Shown: piece after piece, positions 1-8,440 of the stretch
Numbering within the stretch: position 1 is the first letter of the stretch
Layout: each line of letters begins with the position of its first letter
Source: Cyclobacteriaceae bacterium
GTDB lineage: Bacteria; Bacteroidota; Bacteroidia; Cytophagales; Cyclobacteriaceae
DNA length: 39,953 nucleotides
Direction: 5' to 3'
Assembly (NCBI GenBank): GCA_029882685.1
Contig: JAOUKH010000006.1
Span: forward strand, 1 to 39,953
The notes under the pieces: model-generated
Databases searched by the model: none
What the model was told of the DNA's origin: nothing
The model's input: the letters and a program-made list of their open reading frames with translations, nothing else
Translations under genes and position numbers: made by a program

Positions 1-2
1 AA

Positions 3-581
3 GCTGGAGAATACTTAATTTTCACTATCCCTGGAAAAGACGAATGGAGCTTTATGCTATATTCAGATCTTTCACTTGGTGGAAGTGTAGCTAAATATGA
101 CAAAGCTAAAGAAGTGTTATCTACAACGGTTAAACCAACAATGTTGGCTCAAGCTACTGAAACCTTAACATATAATATTTCAGATATTAGCGAAGATAAT
201 ACTACAGCTAATATTGAGTTAACATGGGCAGATGTATCAATCAAAGTTCCAATGAAAGTTGATTATGATGCAATCGTGATGGCTCAAATTGAAAAGAATA
301 CAAAAGTGAATATTGGAAACTATTCAGCTGCAGCTAATTATTACTTCAACACAGGTAAAGACTTAGAGCAAGCATTAGAATGGATGAATCTTTATTTAGC
401 CGAAGGTAAGAACAGCGACCAATTTTGGAATTTACATACCAAGGCTAAGATTTTAGCAAAAATGGGAAAAAAGAAGGAAGCTAAAGCCGCTGCTGAAGAA
501 TCATTAGCAAAAGCAAAAGCTTCTGCCAATGGAGACTTTGGGTATATTAAAAGAAATGAAGACTTATTAAAATCTTTATAA
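3..581 (+). CDS. DUF2911 family protein, 3' part (5' end outside window)
   Basis: The frame is open to the left edge, so this is the C-terminal ~192 residues of a longer protein. The first visible residues (AGEYLIFTIPGKDEW) followed by a short beta-rich stretch match the end of DUF2911, a domain common in secreted or lipoprotein-type Bacteroidota proteins and of unknown biochemical role. The last ~90 residues are helical, with a TPR-like unit (NYYFNTGKDLEQALEWMNLY) and a Lys/Ala-rich end, which is the usual architecture of this family: DUF2911 followed by a short tetratricopeptide-like tail. Internal methionines exist but are not real starts, because coding sequence continues upstream of them. 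It ends just before a strong hairpin terminator. Family assignment is fairly secure; function is unknown. Confidence 0.8.
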   Translation, partial: AGEYLIFTIPGKDEWSFMLYSDLSLGGSVAKYDKAKEVLSTTVKPTMLAQATETLTYNISDISEDNTTANIELTWADVSIKVPMKVDYDAIVMAQIEKNTKVNIGNYSAAANYYFNTGKDLEQALEWMNLYLAEGKNSDQFWNLHTKAKILAKMGKKKEAKAAAEESLAKAKASANGDFGYIKRNEDLLKSL

Positions 582-603
582 ATCTTTATCCTCTTTAAAA
601 TTA

Positions 604-637
604 AAAAAGGAGTGGATTAGTAAATCCACTCCTTTTT
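604..637. terminator. Bidirectional intrinsic terminator between convergent genes
   Basis: A perfect 15-bp inverted repeat (604-618 with 623-637, loop 619-622) has an A-run on one side and a T-run on the other. It can therefore stop transcription both from the rightward DUF2911 gene and from the leftward beta-barrel gene that ends at 658. Confidence 0.9.
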
Positions 638-657
638 CTTACCTCACCATCCTATAA

Positions 658-1272
658 TTATTTCTTAACTGATTTACCTTTATCTAAAAATCGGTAACCA
701 AGAGAAAACTGAACAACAGAGCTTTTAAGTGCAGTTCCAGCAGAGGTTAAAGTGTTAACATCTGTTAATCCAATAACGTATCGAGCATCAATATTTATTT
801 TAAAAGGTAAATCAAGACCTAGACCTACACATAAATTCCAAACTCTATCACGTAATATATTTGTCTGATTAGTATTTGTGCCATCAGCTGCTTCCTTAAT
901 GGCAGAAGTTAATAAGTCTAATTGAGGCCCAACTTGTAAGTTAAGACCCTTAACCATATACCATTTAATGATCATCGGAACATTTACATATTTAAAGTCA
1001 AATACATCTTGACCAGCTGTTGTTTTCAAAATGTAGCCTTGTTTAGAAAATAAAATTTCTGGTTGAAAACCTATTTTACTACCTTTAATAGTAGCAAATA
1101 GTCCTCCATGATAACCAGTGATTGACTTATATGTTTCCCCTGTAGTAGAATTTGCATTTACGCTAGATAAATTAGGACCTACTTTTAGACCCATGGTAAA
1201 TTTAGATTGCGCTACAACGGAAACTGAAATGAGTGTAATAAATGCGAATGCTAAAAATGACTTCTTGCCCAT
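658..1272 (-). CDS. Outer-membrane beta-barrel protein (PorT/OMP_b-brl_2-like)
   Basis: This 204-residue protein has an N-terminal signal peptide (hydrophobic FLAFAFITLISVSVV ending at VAQ) and then alternating amphipathic strands. The pattern GLKVGPNLSSV near the start and VQFSLGYRF at the end is typical of the small porin-like barrels (PF13568 type) that are numerous in Bacteroidota. The terminal aromatic strand, followed here by a short Lys-rich tail (DKGKSVKK), fits an eight-stranded barrel. It is leftward and convergent with the DUF2911 gene. The next leftward gene upstream is another barrel, but an intrinsic terminator separates the two, so they are probably separate transcripts. The specific role is unknown: it could be structural, an adhesin or a small porin. 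Confidence 0.8.
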   Translation of the reverse strand: MGKKSFLAFAFITLISVSVVAQSKFTMGLKVGPNLSSVNANSTTGETYKSITGYHGGLFATIKGSKIGFQPEILFSKQGYILKTTAGQDVFDFKYVNVPMIIKWYMVKGLNLQVGPQLDLLTSAIKEAADGTNTNQTNILRDRVWNLCVGLGLDLPFKINIDARYVIGLTDVNTLTSAGTALKSSVVQFSLGYRFLDKGKSVKK

Positions 1273-1315
1273 GATTATAAAATTTGCAGGTTAATAATTA
1301 GATGACAATAAAATA

Positions 1316-1342
1316 AGCAACAGACTTTGAAAGTCTGTTGCT
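1316..1342 (-). terminator. Intrinsic terminator after the 1370-2011 barrel gene
   Basis: A 12-bp perfect inverted repeat (1316-1327 with 1331-1342, loop of 3) is followed on the minus strand by a T-rich stretch. It lies 28 bases past the stop of the leftward gene that ends at 1370 and before the next gene's start at 1272. Confidence 0.8.
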
Positions 1343-1369
1343 GTAAAAATCACTAAAATTTGTATGTTT

Positions 1370-2011
1370 TTATAGGAAATAATAAATTCCTACGCTTGGT
1401 GACAGCGTGTTTAGACCAAAATTAACACCGCTACTAATATCTTTAATACTTGAATCTGTTGGATCAGTACTTTTGTTTCTGTAGTAATTAATCAAATTCA
1501 AACGAAAGTCCACACCAATTTTTTCCGTAGGAAATAGAGTAAGACCTGGAGCTATATAAACGCTGATATTTGATATTTTAGGTCCATCAGCTGTAACCCC
1601 ACCAGCTGAAGATTTAGAGCTTCCAGAACCTAAACCTATTCCAGCTTCAACAAATCCATAAAAATTATCTGTGAAGGAATGAAAATATTTAGCATTGGGT
1701 CTAAATATTATTAAAGATGCTGTAGCTTCTGAATCAACACCAGCTACTGTAGATTTTATTTTATCGTATTCTAAACCTACTCCTGCACCTACTGATAGTT
1801 TGCTTCCCAAAAAATACCCTACAGTAGGAACAACTGAAATGCTTGTGGTTTTAGGTCCATCTACAGTAACTGAACCATTTAACGATTTTGAGGATCCTGA
1901 GCTAACACCAAGATTTCCTCCAATAAATAAACTCCCGGCTTCAATTTGTGCGTAAGCCCCTGAAGTAATTGAAAACACGATTAAAGTCAATACATAAAAT
2001 ATTTTTCTCAT
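1370..2011 (-). CDS. Outer-membrane beta-barrel protein with internal repeat
   Basis: The 213-residue protein starts with a clear signal peptide (MRKIFYVLTLIVFSITSGAYAQ) and continues as Gly-rich amphipathic strands of an OMP_b-brl-type barrel, ending SPSVGIYYFL with a C-terminal aromatic as expected for barrel-assembly recognition. A 22-residue unit beginning GSSKS and ending ISV occurs at residues 39-60 and again at 130-151, with about 15 identities. This suggests that the barrel contains a duplicated four-strand unit or that two extracellular loops were copied. Transcription is leftward with its own terminator. Function is unknown; related small barrels are often stress- or host-surface-associated, but nothing here decides that. 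Confidence 0.78.
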   Translation of the reverse strand: MRKIFYVLTLIVFSITSGAYAQIEAGSLFIGGNLGVSSGSSKSLNGSVTVDGPKTTSISVVPTVGYFLGSKLSVGAGVGLEYDKIKSTVAGVDSEATASLIIFRPNAKYFHSFTDNFYGFVEAGIGLGSGSSKSSAGGVTADGPKISNISVYIAPGLTLFPTEKIGVDFRLNLINYYRNKSTDPTDSSIKDISSGVNFGLNTLSPSVGIYYFL

Positions 2012-2179
2012 TTTGTTGTTGGTTTGTTGAATATATGTTTAGTACAAAGAACGATTATTTTTATGGATAATTTTACTCTTTTTCTAATGAATTATTACAT
2101 CTGCACCTAGTTTATGAAGCGGGCTTACAAAAAGTAATCTTAATACATATAATTTAAAGCACTATAATTTGAAAATGTT

Positions 2180-2731
2180 TTAAGATAAACCCAATTCGGG
2201 ATGTTTACCTCTTATTGAACGATAAAAGTCCATTATTAGTGTCATATCTTTATCCATATTTCCAGTTGGAGAAAAAGGTTTATCAATAACAATTAACTTT
2301 TTAGAAAAATCGAATCCAACTTTATAAATTGGAATTTTAGCTTTTACGGCTATATGATAAAACCCAGTTTTAAATTTATCAACTTTTTTTCGAGTACCTT
2401 CAGGAGCAATTGTCACAGCAAATTTTTCCTTTGCATTAAATATCTCAACGACAGCTTCCACTAAATTATTGTGTTTTGAGCGATCTACAGGATGTCCACC
2501 CATAGCTCGAAAAATAAAACCATAGGGCCATTTAAACAACTGACTTTTACCAATAAATTTAACATCTGTGATTTTCAGAATACTACGAACCATTATTCCT
2601 ATCACAAAGTCCCAATTACTGGTATGAGGAGCCACAATAACTATGTATTTTTTTACAGAAGTGTCAAAATCACCAAAAATTTTCCATTTGATTACCTTAA
2701 AAAAAATAAAACTATAAATAGCCCTTATCAT
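2180..2731 (-). CDS. Lysophospholipid acyltransferase-family protein (copy 1)
   Basis: This 183-residue protein is of the short 1-acyl-glycerol-3-phosphate acyltransferase type (PlsC/LPLAT fold). The catalytic HX4D motif is at residues 36-41 (PHTSNWD), and the acceptor-phosphate-binding motif PEGTR starts at residue 110. The N-terminus is hydrophobic, as expected for a membrane-associated enzyme. It is shorter than canonical PlsC (~240 residues) but matches the short Bacteroidota subgroup that transfers acyl chains to glycerophospholipid or other polar-lipid acceptors. It is the last gene of a leftward series, 30 bases after a paralogue. The exact acceptor cannot be read from sequence. Confidence 0.85.
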   Translation of the reverse strand: MIRAIYSFIFFKVIKWKIFGDFDTSVKKYIVIVAPHTSNWDFVIGIMVRSILKITDVKFIGKSQLFKWPYGFIFRAMGGHPVDRSKHNNLVEAVVEIFNAKEKFAVTIAPEGTRKKVDKFKTGFYHIAVKAKIPIYKVGFDFSKKLIVIDKPFSPTGNMDKDMTLIMDFYRSIRGKHPELGLS

Positions 2732-2761
2732 ATTATAATTTAGTGATTTTTTAGCCCATTA

Positions 2762-3328
2762 TCACACTCCCTGCTCGGGATATTTACCCACTTTTGTACG
2801 ATAAAATTTTTGTATGGTTTCAATATCATTATCAATATTACCTGTAGGGTTAAACAATGGACCTATACCTGCTTCCTTTTTCTTATAGTCTAAAAATCCC
2901 AAGATAATAGGCACTTTCGCTTGCTCTGCGACTCTATAAAAACCAGTTTTCCATCTTGTTACTTTCTTCCTAGTACCCTCTGGAGTTATCATCATTATTA
3001 ACTGATCTCTCTGATTTATCAAATCAACCATAGCATCAACCATACTAATTTTATGTTTCAACCCTGTGTTTTTTTGGTTTCTATCAATTGATATAGCGCC
3101 CAATTGTCTTACAAACCACCCAAAAACTGGAAAATCAACCACTTCTTTTTTAACAGTGATTTTCATTGAAAGTCCTATAATGAAAAAAGCTGCTCTAGCA
3201 TACAAAAAATCCCAGTAACTGGTGTGAGGTGCAGCAATTATAACTGCTTTTTTTACATTTTCAGGCACACCTCCAACTACTTTCCACCCTTTGATCCAGA
3301 ATATAAATTTTGATAATAATTTAGTCAT
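2762..3328 (-). CDS. Lysophospholipid acyltransferase-family protein (copy 2)
   Basis: The 188-residue protein is a tandem paralogue of the gene ending at 2180. It has the HX4D motif at residues 35-40 (PHTSYWD), PEGTR at 116-120 and the same closing pattern of an NPTGN-type segment followed by a KxPE(Q/L)G end. The two copies diverge throughout, so the duplication is old and the enzymes may differ in acceptor or acyl preference. It lies 41 bases downstream of the urocanase gene and 30 bases upstream of its paralogue, which suggests a shared transcript. Membrane phospholipid or lipid-tail acylation is the likely role. Confidence 0.85.
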   Translation of the reverse strand: MTKLLSKFIFWIKGWKVVGGVPENVKKAVIIAAPHTSYWDFLYARAAFFIIGLSMKITVKKEVVDFPVFGWFVRQLGAISIDRNQKNTGLKHKISMVDAMVDLINQRDQLIMMITPEGTRKKVTRWKTGFYRVAEQAKVPIILGFLDYKKKEAGIGPLFNPTGNIDNDIETIQKFYRTKVGKYPEQGV

Positions 3329-3369
3329 ATAAATTTATGATTGATAACTGTATAACAACCTCATTATGG

Positions 3370-5367
3370 TTAAAATAATTTATTTAACAGATTATCTTCT
3401 GCTCTATTAGGTAAAGTAATTTTTAGATTTGGTGATCGATCCATCTCTCTTTTTATGGAAAATATAGCCTCTTCATTTCTCGCCCAGCTCCTACGAGCAA
3501 TACCATTATTTACATCATAGAAAAGCATACTTTTTAATCTTCTTTCTGCATCATCTGTACCATCGAGTAACATACCAAATCCACCATTCACCACCTCTCC
3601 CCAACCTACTCCTCCTCCATTGTGAATAGATACCCAAGTAGCTCCTCGGAATGAATCACCAATAACATTATGTACAGCCATATCCGCTGTATATTGAGAT
3701 CCATCATAAATGTTAGAGGTCTCTCGATATGGCGAATCAGTACCCGATACATCATGATGATCACGACCTAGTACTACAGCCCCAATTTCTCCGTTTTTTA
3801 TTGCTGTATTAAAGGCACTGGCTATTTTAGTTCTCCCTTCCGCATCTGCATAAAGTATACGTGCCTGAGAACCCACAACCAGTTTATTATCTCCTGCTGC
3901 TTTTATCCACTGGATATTATCAGCCATCTGCTGCTGGATTTCACTAGGTGACTCTTTCATTATTTCAGTCAGTACCTTTGTAGCTATTGTATCTGTTTTC
4001 TCTAAATCCTCTGTTTTTCCAGAAGTGCAAACCCATCGAAACGGACCAAAACCATAATCAAAACACATAGGCCCCATAATATCCTGCACATAAGAAGAAT
4101 ACTTGAAATCAACGCCATTTTCATCCATAACATCTGCCCCAGCTCGTGATGCTTCCAATAAAAAGGCGTTACCATAATCGAAGAAATAAGTCCCTTTTGC
4201 TGTATGTTTATTAACATATAATGCATGTTTTCGCAATGTTTTTTGAACCTCTTCTTTAAAACGATCAGGTTCATTGGCCATCATCTCATTGGATTCTTCT
4301 ACACTATACCCAACTGGATAATAACCTCCCGCCCAAGGATTATGCAATGAAGTTTGATCGCTCCCTAGGTCAATAAATACATCTTCCTTATGAAACTTTT
4401 CCCAAACATCAACTACATTCCCTTGGTAGGCAATTGAAACTACTTCTTTATTTAATTTAGCCTTTTTAACACGGGTTACCAATTTATCTAGGTCTTCAAA
4501 TACTTCATCTACCCACCCTTGTTCATGTCGCTTGTAAGTAGCTAGCCTATTTACTTCAGCAGTTACTGAAATGCAACCAGCTATATTACCTGCTTTAGGT
4601 TGAGCACCACTCATTCCTCCAAGTCCGGCAGTAACAAATAATTTACCTGCCAATCCTTCCCCACCTTTTGATACTTTTCTTCCAGCATTCAATACCGTAA
4701 TAGTTGTGCCATGTACAATCCCCTGAGGACCAATATACATATAAGAACCAGCCGTCATTTGACCATATTGTGTTACTCCTAATGCATTGTACTTTTCCCA
4801 ATCATCAGGCTTCGAATAGTTTGGAATCATCATACCATTAGTAACAATAACTCTTGGAGCATCTTTATGAGAAGGGAATAATCCCATTGGATGACCAGAG
4901 TACATATGCAATGTCTGTTCGTTCGTCATAGTTGCCAAATACTGCATCGTCAATAAGTACTGCGCCCAATTTTGAAATACTGCTCCATTACCTCCATAGG
5001 TGATTAATTCATGAGGGTGCTGTGCTACATTATGATCCAAATTATTTTGAATCATCAACATTATGGCTGCAGCTTGCTTACTTTTATGAGGATATTCATC
5101 AATTGGTCTAGCATATATATCATAATCAGGAATGAATCGATACATATATATACGTCCGTATTTTACTAATTCCTCAGCAAATTCAGGTGCTAAAACAGTA
5201 TGATGTTTCTTATCAAAATAACGTAATGCATTCCTTACGGCTAATTTCTTTTCCTCAACCGTCAGAATTTCTTTTCTTCTAGGAGCATGATTAATTCTAG
5301 TATTATATGACTTTGATGCAGGTAATTCTTCTGGTATTCCTTGAAGTATTTGTTCCTTAAAATTCAT
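3370..5367 (-). CDS. hutU: Urocanate hydratase (long form)
   Basis: Urocanase converts urocanate to imidazolonepropionate, the second step of histidine degradation, using tightly bound NAD+ as an electrophile. At 665 residues this is the long form seen in Bacteroidota and eukaryotes (the Pseudomonas type is ~557). Recognisable blocks are the N-terminal YGGNGAVFQNWAQYLLTMQY, the Gly-rich NAD-binding segment GGLGGMSGAQPKAG, the signature CFDYGFGPFRWVCTSG with its conserved cysteine, and the C-terminal GGGVGWGEV block. The start gives the family's usual N-terminus (MNFKEQILQGIPEELP). It follows the patatin gene by 11 bases and precedes two acyltransferases. No hutH, hutI or hutG is in the window, so the rest of the pathway must lie elsewhere or be absent. 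Confidence 0.97.
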   Translation of the reverse strand: MNFKEQILQGIPEELPASKSYNTRINHAPRRKEILTVEEKKLAVRNALRYFDKKHHTVLAPEFAEELVKYGRIYMYRFIPDYDIYARPIDEYPHKSKQAAAIMLMIQNNLDHNVAQHPHELITYGGNGAVFQNWAQYLLTMQYLATMTNEQTLHMYSGHPMGLFPSHKDAPRVIVTNGMMIPNYSKPDDWEKYNALGVTQYGQMTAGSYMYIGPQGIVHGTTITVLNAGRKVSKGGEGLAGKLFVTAGLGGMSGAQPKAGNIAGCISVTAEVNRLATYKRHEQGWVDEVFEDLDKLVTRVKKAKLNKEVVSIAYQGNVVDVWEKFHKEDVFIDLGSDQTSLHNPWAGGYYPVGYSVEESNEMMANEPDRFKEEVQKTLRKHALYVNKHTAKGTYFFDYGNAFLLEASRAGADVMDENGVDFKYSSYVQDIMGPMCFDYGFGPFRWVCTSGKTEDLEKTDTIATKVLTEIMKESPSEIQQQMADNIQWIKAAGDNKLVVGSQARILYADAEGRTKIASAFNTAIKNGEIGAVVLGRDHHDVSGTDSPYRETSNIYDGSQYTADMAVHNVIGDSFRGATWVSIHNGGGVGWGEVVNGGFGMLLDGTDDAERRLKSMLFYDVNNGIARRSWARNEEAIFSIKREMDRSPNLKITLPNRAEDNLLNKLF

Positions 5368-5378
5368 CGTATTGCTGA

Positions 5379-6128
5379 TTATTGATGACTAAAAATATTA
5401 ATATTTTCCTTAGTGTATCGATATCCAATTTCAAACAATTCTTCTGCTTTTGATATATCCATACCTGTATAACCCCCAAGCTCTGGAGGTTCTATATAAT
5501 AATCGCAATGTGCAGCATTTTGTTTAGTATTTCCACTAATCGCCATTAACATTGTTCTTTCAAGAATATTCTTGGCATTACTACCCGTGAAATTATTACT
5601 AATTGGATTGGTATGTACTCCTATAATTTTATCACACTTTCTCAAAAGAGGGTCTACAGGAAGGTTATTAAGTATTCCACCATCAATATATTTTACACCT
5701 TCTATTTCTACTGGTTTAAATATTACTGGTATACATGCAGAGGCTAAAATAGGTTTAATTAACTCACCTCTTGAAAAAAACACTGTTTTTCCATGTTTTA
5801 AATCAGTTGTTCCTATTGTAATAGGAATTTTTAAATTGGAAAAATCATCAGGAAGATACTCTTTCAGTATTTTTTCCATAGCCTCCATACTTAACAATCC
5901 AGTAAAGCTTAAGGAAGGACGAACAGCATAAAGAAACTTAGTTTTCAAAATAATTTTAAGGATGTCATCAGGTGAATAGCCATGTGCGTACATAGTTCCT
6001 ACTATTGCACCTGCACTTGTTCCTGATATAGCAGATGGACGAATCCCTATTTCATCAAGTGCTTTAATCACACCTAAATGTGCTATTCCTCGTACTCCAC
6101 CTCCTGATAAAACAAGTCCGTATGTCAT
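5379..6128 (-). CDS. Patatin-like phospholipase (RssA-type)
   Basis: This 249-residue serine lipid acyl hydrolase has the full patatin set: oxyanion-hole GGGVRG at residues 9-14, nucleophile motif GTSAG at 36-40 (Ser38) and catalytic Asp in the DGG motif at 149-151 (YIDGGILNNLPVDP). It has no signal peptide and no extra domains, so it should be a cytoplasmic or inner-membrane-associated phospholipase/lysophospholipase like RssA. It is the first gene of a leftward run with hutU (11-base gap) and two lysophospholipid acyltransferases. Together the hydrolase and acyltransferases could run a deacylation/reacylation cycle on membrane lipids; that link is inferred from gene order only. Confidence 0.9.
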   Translation of the reverse strand: MTYGLVLSGGGVRGIAHLGVIKALDEIGIRPSAISGTSAGAIVGTMYAHGYSPDDILKIILKTKFLYAVRPSLSFTGLLSMEAMEKILKEYLPDDFSNLKIPITIGTTDLKHGKTVFFSRGELIKPILASACIPVIFKPVEIEGVKYIDGGILNNLPVDPLLRKCDKIIGVHTNPISNNFTGSNAKNILERTMLMAISGNTKQNAAHCDYYIEPPELGGYTGMDISKAEELFEIGYRYTKENINIFSHQ

Positions 6129-6216
6129 TGTCTGCTTTTTTATTAGTTGTTCTACAACAACTTTTTATTTAAAAACCCTGCCTATATTCACATCTTAAAT
6201 AGCGATAACATTAATT

Positions 6217-6307
6217 AACCGCCAAGTACGCCATGGATTCGCAAAGAACACCAAGAAGGCATAGCGACCTTTGCGCCTGTCTGAGATAATCAAGTAAAAC
6301 TTTGCGG
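6217..6307. repeat. Degenerate GC-richer intergenic repeat (REP/MITE-like)
   Basis: A ~90-base stretch between genes is noticeably richer in G+C than its surroundings. It is built from variants of CGCCAAG, CGCAAAGAA and CTTTGCG, with the same words appearing on both strands (CGCAAAGAAC at 6240, CTTTGCGCC at 6269, ACTTTGCGG at 6299). From memory, Bacteroidota genomes carry many dispersed intergenic copies of such sequences. This copy looks eroded. Dispersal cannot be tested inside one window. Confidence 0.5.
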
Positions 6308-6339
6308 ACATTGCTGTAAAATGATTTTGTCAACACCCC

Positions 6340-7182
6340 TCACAAAATTTCACTCAAAGGAAATGTTTTATCTAACCTCACTCCTTTTTCAGTATGTTTC
6401 ACAGTACAACATTCGTTTACTCCATCATGCTCTAAAAACAGCACGTAATTATTATCTGCTGCCTCTACTAAAAACCTACCCTTCTCATCCATAGTTAATA
6501 GAGGTCTAGTATCATAACCCATTACATAAGGCAAAGGAATATGACCAGTTGATGGTAATAAATCAGCCACAAAAACTATTGTATGGTCTTTATATTTAAT
6601 TTTTGGAAGCATCTGTTTTTCAGTATGTCCATCCATCGTGATGATATCAAAAGCATTAAAATTAGAGTTATTAACTATATCTACAAAATTCAGATGTCCA
6701 CTTTCCTGTATTGGTAAAATGTTCTCTGAAAGAAAACTAGCTTTCTCCCTTGGGTTTGGTACTGTTGCCCATTGCCAATGATTTTCATTAGACCAGTATT
6801 TTGCATTCTTAAAAGTTAACTCAGGTTTGTTATCATTATTATAATATACACCACCACCACAATGATCAAAATGAAGATGGGTCATAAATACATCTGTGAT
6901 ATCATCTTCAGAAAAACCTGCATTATTCAACGACCCTATTAGGCTGTCCTCACCATGAAGGTAATAATGACTAAAGAATTTTTCACTTTGTTTATTCCCA
7001 ATACCATTATCTACTAAAATAAGTCGATCACCCTCCTCAATAAGTAAACAACGCATAGCCCAAGTACACAAGTTGTTGGCATCAGGAACATTAGTCCTCG
7101 ACCAGAGCGATTTAGGAACAACTCCAAACATAGCTCCACCATCGAGCTTAAAAAATCCTGTATTAATTACGTGTAATTTCAT
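6340..7182 (-). CDS. MBL-fold metallohydrolase (lactonase/hydrolase type)
   Basis: The 280-residue protein is a stand-alone metallo-beta-lactamase-fold enzyme. It has the metal-binding motif HLHFDHCGG at residues 102-110 (His102, His104, Asp106, His107), a preceding VDNGIGNK strand, a DGHTE motif providing a further metal His, and a late VFVADLLPS strand supplying the bridging Asp. The arrangement resembles the lactonase/AHL-lactonase-like and related hydrolases with two zinc ions. No signal peptide is seen, so it is cytoplasmic. Substrates of this branch vary widely (lactones, phosphoesters, beta-lactams), and the context, next to accA, does not settle it. Confidence 0.85.
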   Translation of the reverse strand: MKLHVINTGFFKLDGGAMFGVVPKSLWSRTNVPDANNLCTWAMRCLLIEEGDRLILVDNGIGNKQSEKFFSHYYLHGEDSLIGSLNNAGFSEDDITDVFMTHLHFDHCGGGVYYNNDNKPELTFKNAKYWSNENHWQWATVPNPREKASFLSENILPIQESGHLNFVDIVNNSNFNAFDIITMDGHTEKQMLPKIKYKDHTIVFVADLLPSTGHIPLPYVMGYDTRPLLTMDEKGRFLVEAADNNYVLFLEHDGVNECCTVKHTEKGVRLDKTFPLSEIL

Positions 7183-7225
7183 ATATCCATTATCTAATAA
7201 AACATCTCAAATTACTCTAAAAACA

Positions 7226-7262
7226 AAAAACCGCAAAATGTAAAAGACACTTTGCGGTTTTT
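7226..7262 (-). terminator. Intrinsic terminator after accA
   Basis: A 12-bp perfect inverted repeat (7226-7237 with 7251-7262, 13-base loop) is located 22 bases past the accA stop. An A-run on the plus strand gives the T-tract on the transcribed leftward RNA. Confidence 0.85.
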
Positions 7263-7283
7263 GATATTATAAATTGAATTATA

Positions 7284-8231
7284 TTATTCAGTAACAACTC
7301 CCATATTACAGAATTTTTCAATCCTTGAGTTAATCCTGTCGTCTACATTAATACCATCCAACTCTTTAAAATTTTTCAGAATCACCTTCTTCACTTCTTT
7401 TGCAGTAGCTTTAATATCGGTATGCGCACCACCCAGAGGTTCTTTAATAATGCCATCTACCATTTTAAGCTCCTTCATATCACTGGCAGTAGGCTTTAAA
7501 GCTTCTGCAGCTTGTTCTTTATATTCCCAACTTCTCCACAATATTGTTGAGCAGTTTTCAGGCGAAATTACTGAATACCAAGAATTCTCCAACATCAACA
7601 CTCTATCTCCAATTCCAATGCCCAAAGCACCACCAGAAGCTCCTTCCCCAATAATAACACATATTACAGGTACTTTAAGCATAAACATTTCTTTCAAGTT
7701 TCTAGCAATAGCCTCCCCTTGCCCTCTTTCTTCAGCTTCCAACCCTGGGTATGCCCCTGGAGTATCAATTAATGTAATAATGGGCTTATTGAATTTTTCT
7801 GCAAGCTTCATCAATCGTAATGCTTTACGGTAGCCTTCAGGATTTGCCATACCAAAATTGCGTATTTGACGTTGTTTGGTATTCCTTCCTTTTTGCTGCC
7901 CAATAATCATGAACGTTTGCTTATTGATGGTTCCAAACCCTCCTACCATGGCCTTGTCATCTTTCACGGTACGGTCACCATGAATCTCTACAAAGTCATC
8001 CGTAATCTCGTAAATATAATCAAGAGTATAAGGTCTTTCAGGGTGTCTTGATAATTGCACCCTTTGCCAACGTGTCAAATGTTGAAAAGTATCTTTTTTC
8101 AAAGCGTCTATTTTATTTTCCAACGATTTTACAGCTTCTACCACATCTACATCACTTTCAGTGGCTAGCTTCTTCATGTCTTCAAGCTTTTCTTCCAGCT
8201 CGGCAATCGGTTTTTCGAAATCCAATAACAT
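7284..8231 (-). CDS. accA: Acetyl-CoA carboxylase carboxyltransferase subunit alpha
   Basis: AccA pairs with AccD to transfer the carboxyl group from biotin-BCCP to acetyl-CoA, giving malonyl-CoA for fatty-acid synthesis. The 315-residue protein has the family N-terminal helix ([20 protein letters not shown]), the block [19 protein letters not shown] and the crotonase-fold core [21 protein letters not shown] start it at the ATG at 8231 rather than the in-frame TTG at 8249. The family begins MLxDFEKP, and a promoter -7 element at 8254-8261 would place the transcription start at or beyond the TTG. It is single-gene, leftward, with a terminator just after. Confidence 0.96.
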   Translation of the reverse strand: MLLDFEKPIAELEEKLEDMKKLATESDVDVVEAVKSLENKIDALKKDTFQHLTRWQRVQLSRHPERPYTLDYIYEITDDFVEIHGDRTVKDDKAMVGGFGTINKQTFMIIGQQKGRNTKQRQIRNFGMANPEGYRKALRLMKLAEKFNKPIITLIDTPGAYPGLEAEERGQGEAIARNLKEMFMLKVPVICVIIGEGASGGALGIGIGDRVLMLENSWYSVISPENCSTILWRSWEYKEQAAEALKPTASDMKELKMVDGIIKEPLGGAHTDIKATAKEVKKVILKNFKELDGINVDDRINSRIEKFCNMGVVTE

Positions 8232-8253
8232 CTTAATTTTAGTTAACAAAGTA

Positions 8254-8261
8254 CAAAACTA
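8254..8261 (-). promoter_or_regulatory. Bacteroidota -7 promoter element for accA
   Basis: On the minus strand the sequence reads TAGTTTTG, matching the Bacteroidota -7 consensus TAnnTTTG. A TTG triplet sits 15 bases upstream, somewhat closer than the usual -33 spacing. It implies a very short 5' leader before the ATG at 8231. Confidence 0.5.
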
Positions 8262-8375
8262 ACATTAATATTATTACAACTAATAATTGGAAGTAATATT
8301 AAGAAGGATTATGTGCTTTCAACAGCTTTTTAGTGTAAAAAATATTTTTTTAAAATTATTTTTACTTGGCTATTG

Positions 8376-8402
8376 GAATTAAAATTTATTGCTCTACATT
8401 TG
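8376..8402 (+). promoter_or_regulatory. Promoter of tRNA-Asp
   Basis: The -7 element TACATTTG is at 8395-8402 and a -33 TTGGC starts at 8376, with 16 bases between the TTG and the -7 element. This agrees with the Bacteroidota sigma-ABfr consensus (TTG / TAnnTTTG). The tRNA begins 38 bases downstream, leaving a short 5' leader for RNase P. Confidence 0.65.
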
Positions 8403-8440
8403 CATCACTTTAACGGAAAGACGGTAAAGAAAAACATTTT

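Noticed and set aside
4002-4274. 90-codon minus-strand frame inside hutU
   Set aside because: It is a shifted-frame shadow of the urocanase gene, which is intact.
8232-8249. Longer accA start at TTG 8249
   Set aside because: Family N-terminus begins at MLLDFEKP (8231), and the -7 promoter element would place the transcription start at or after the TTG.
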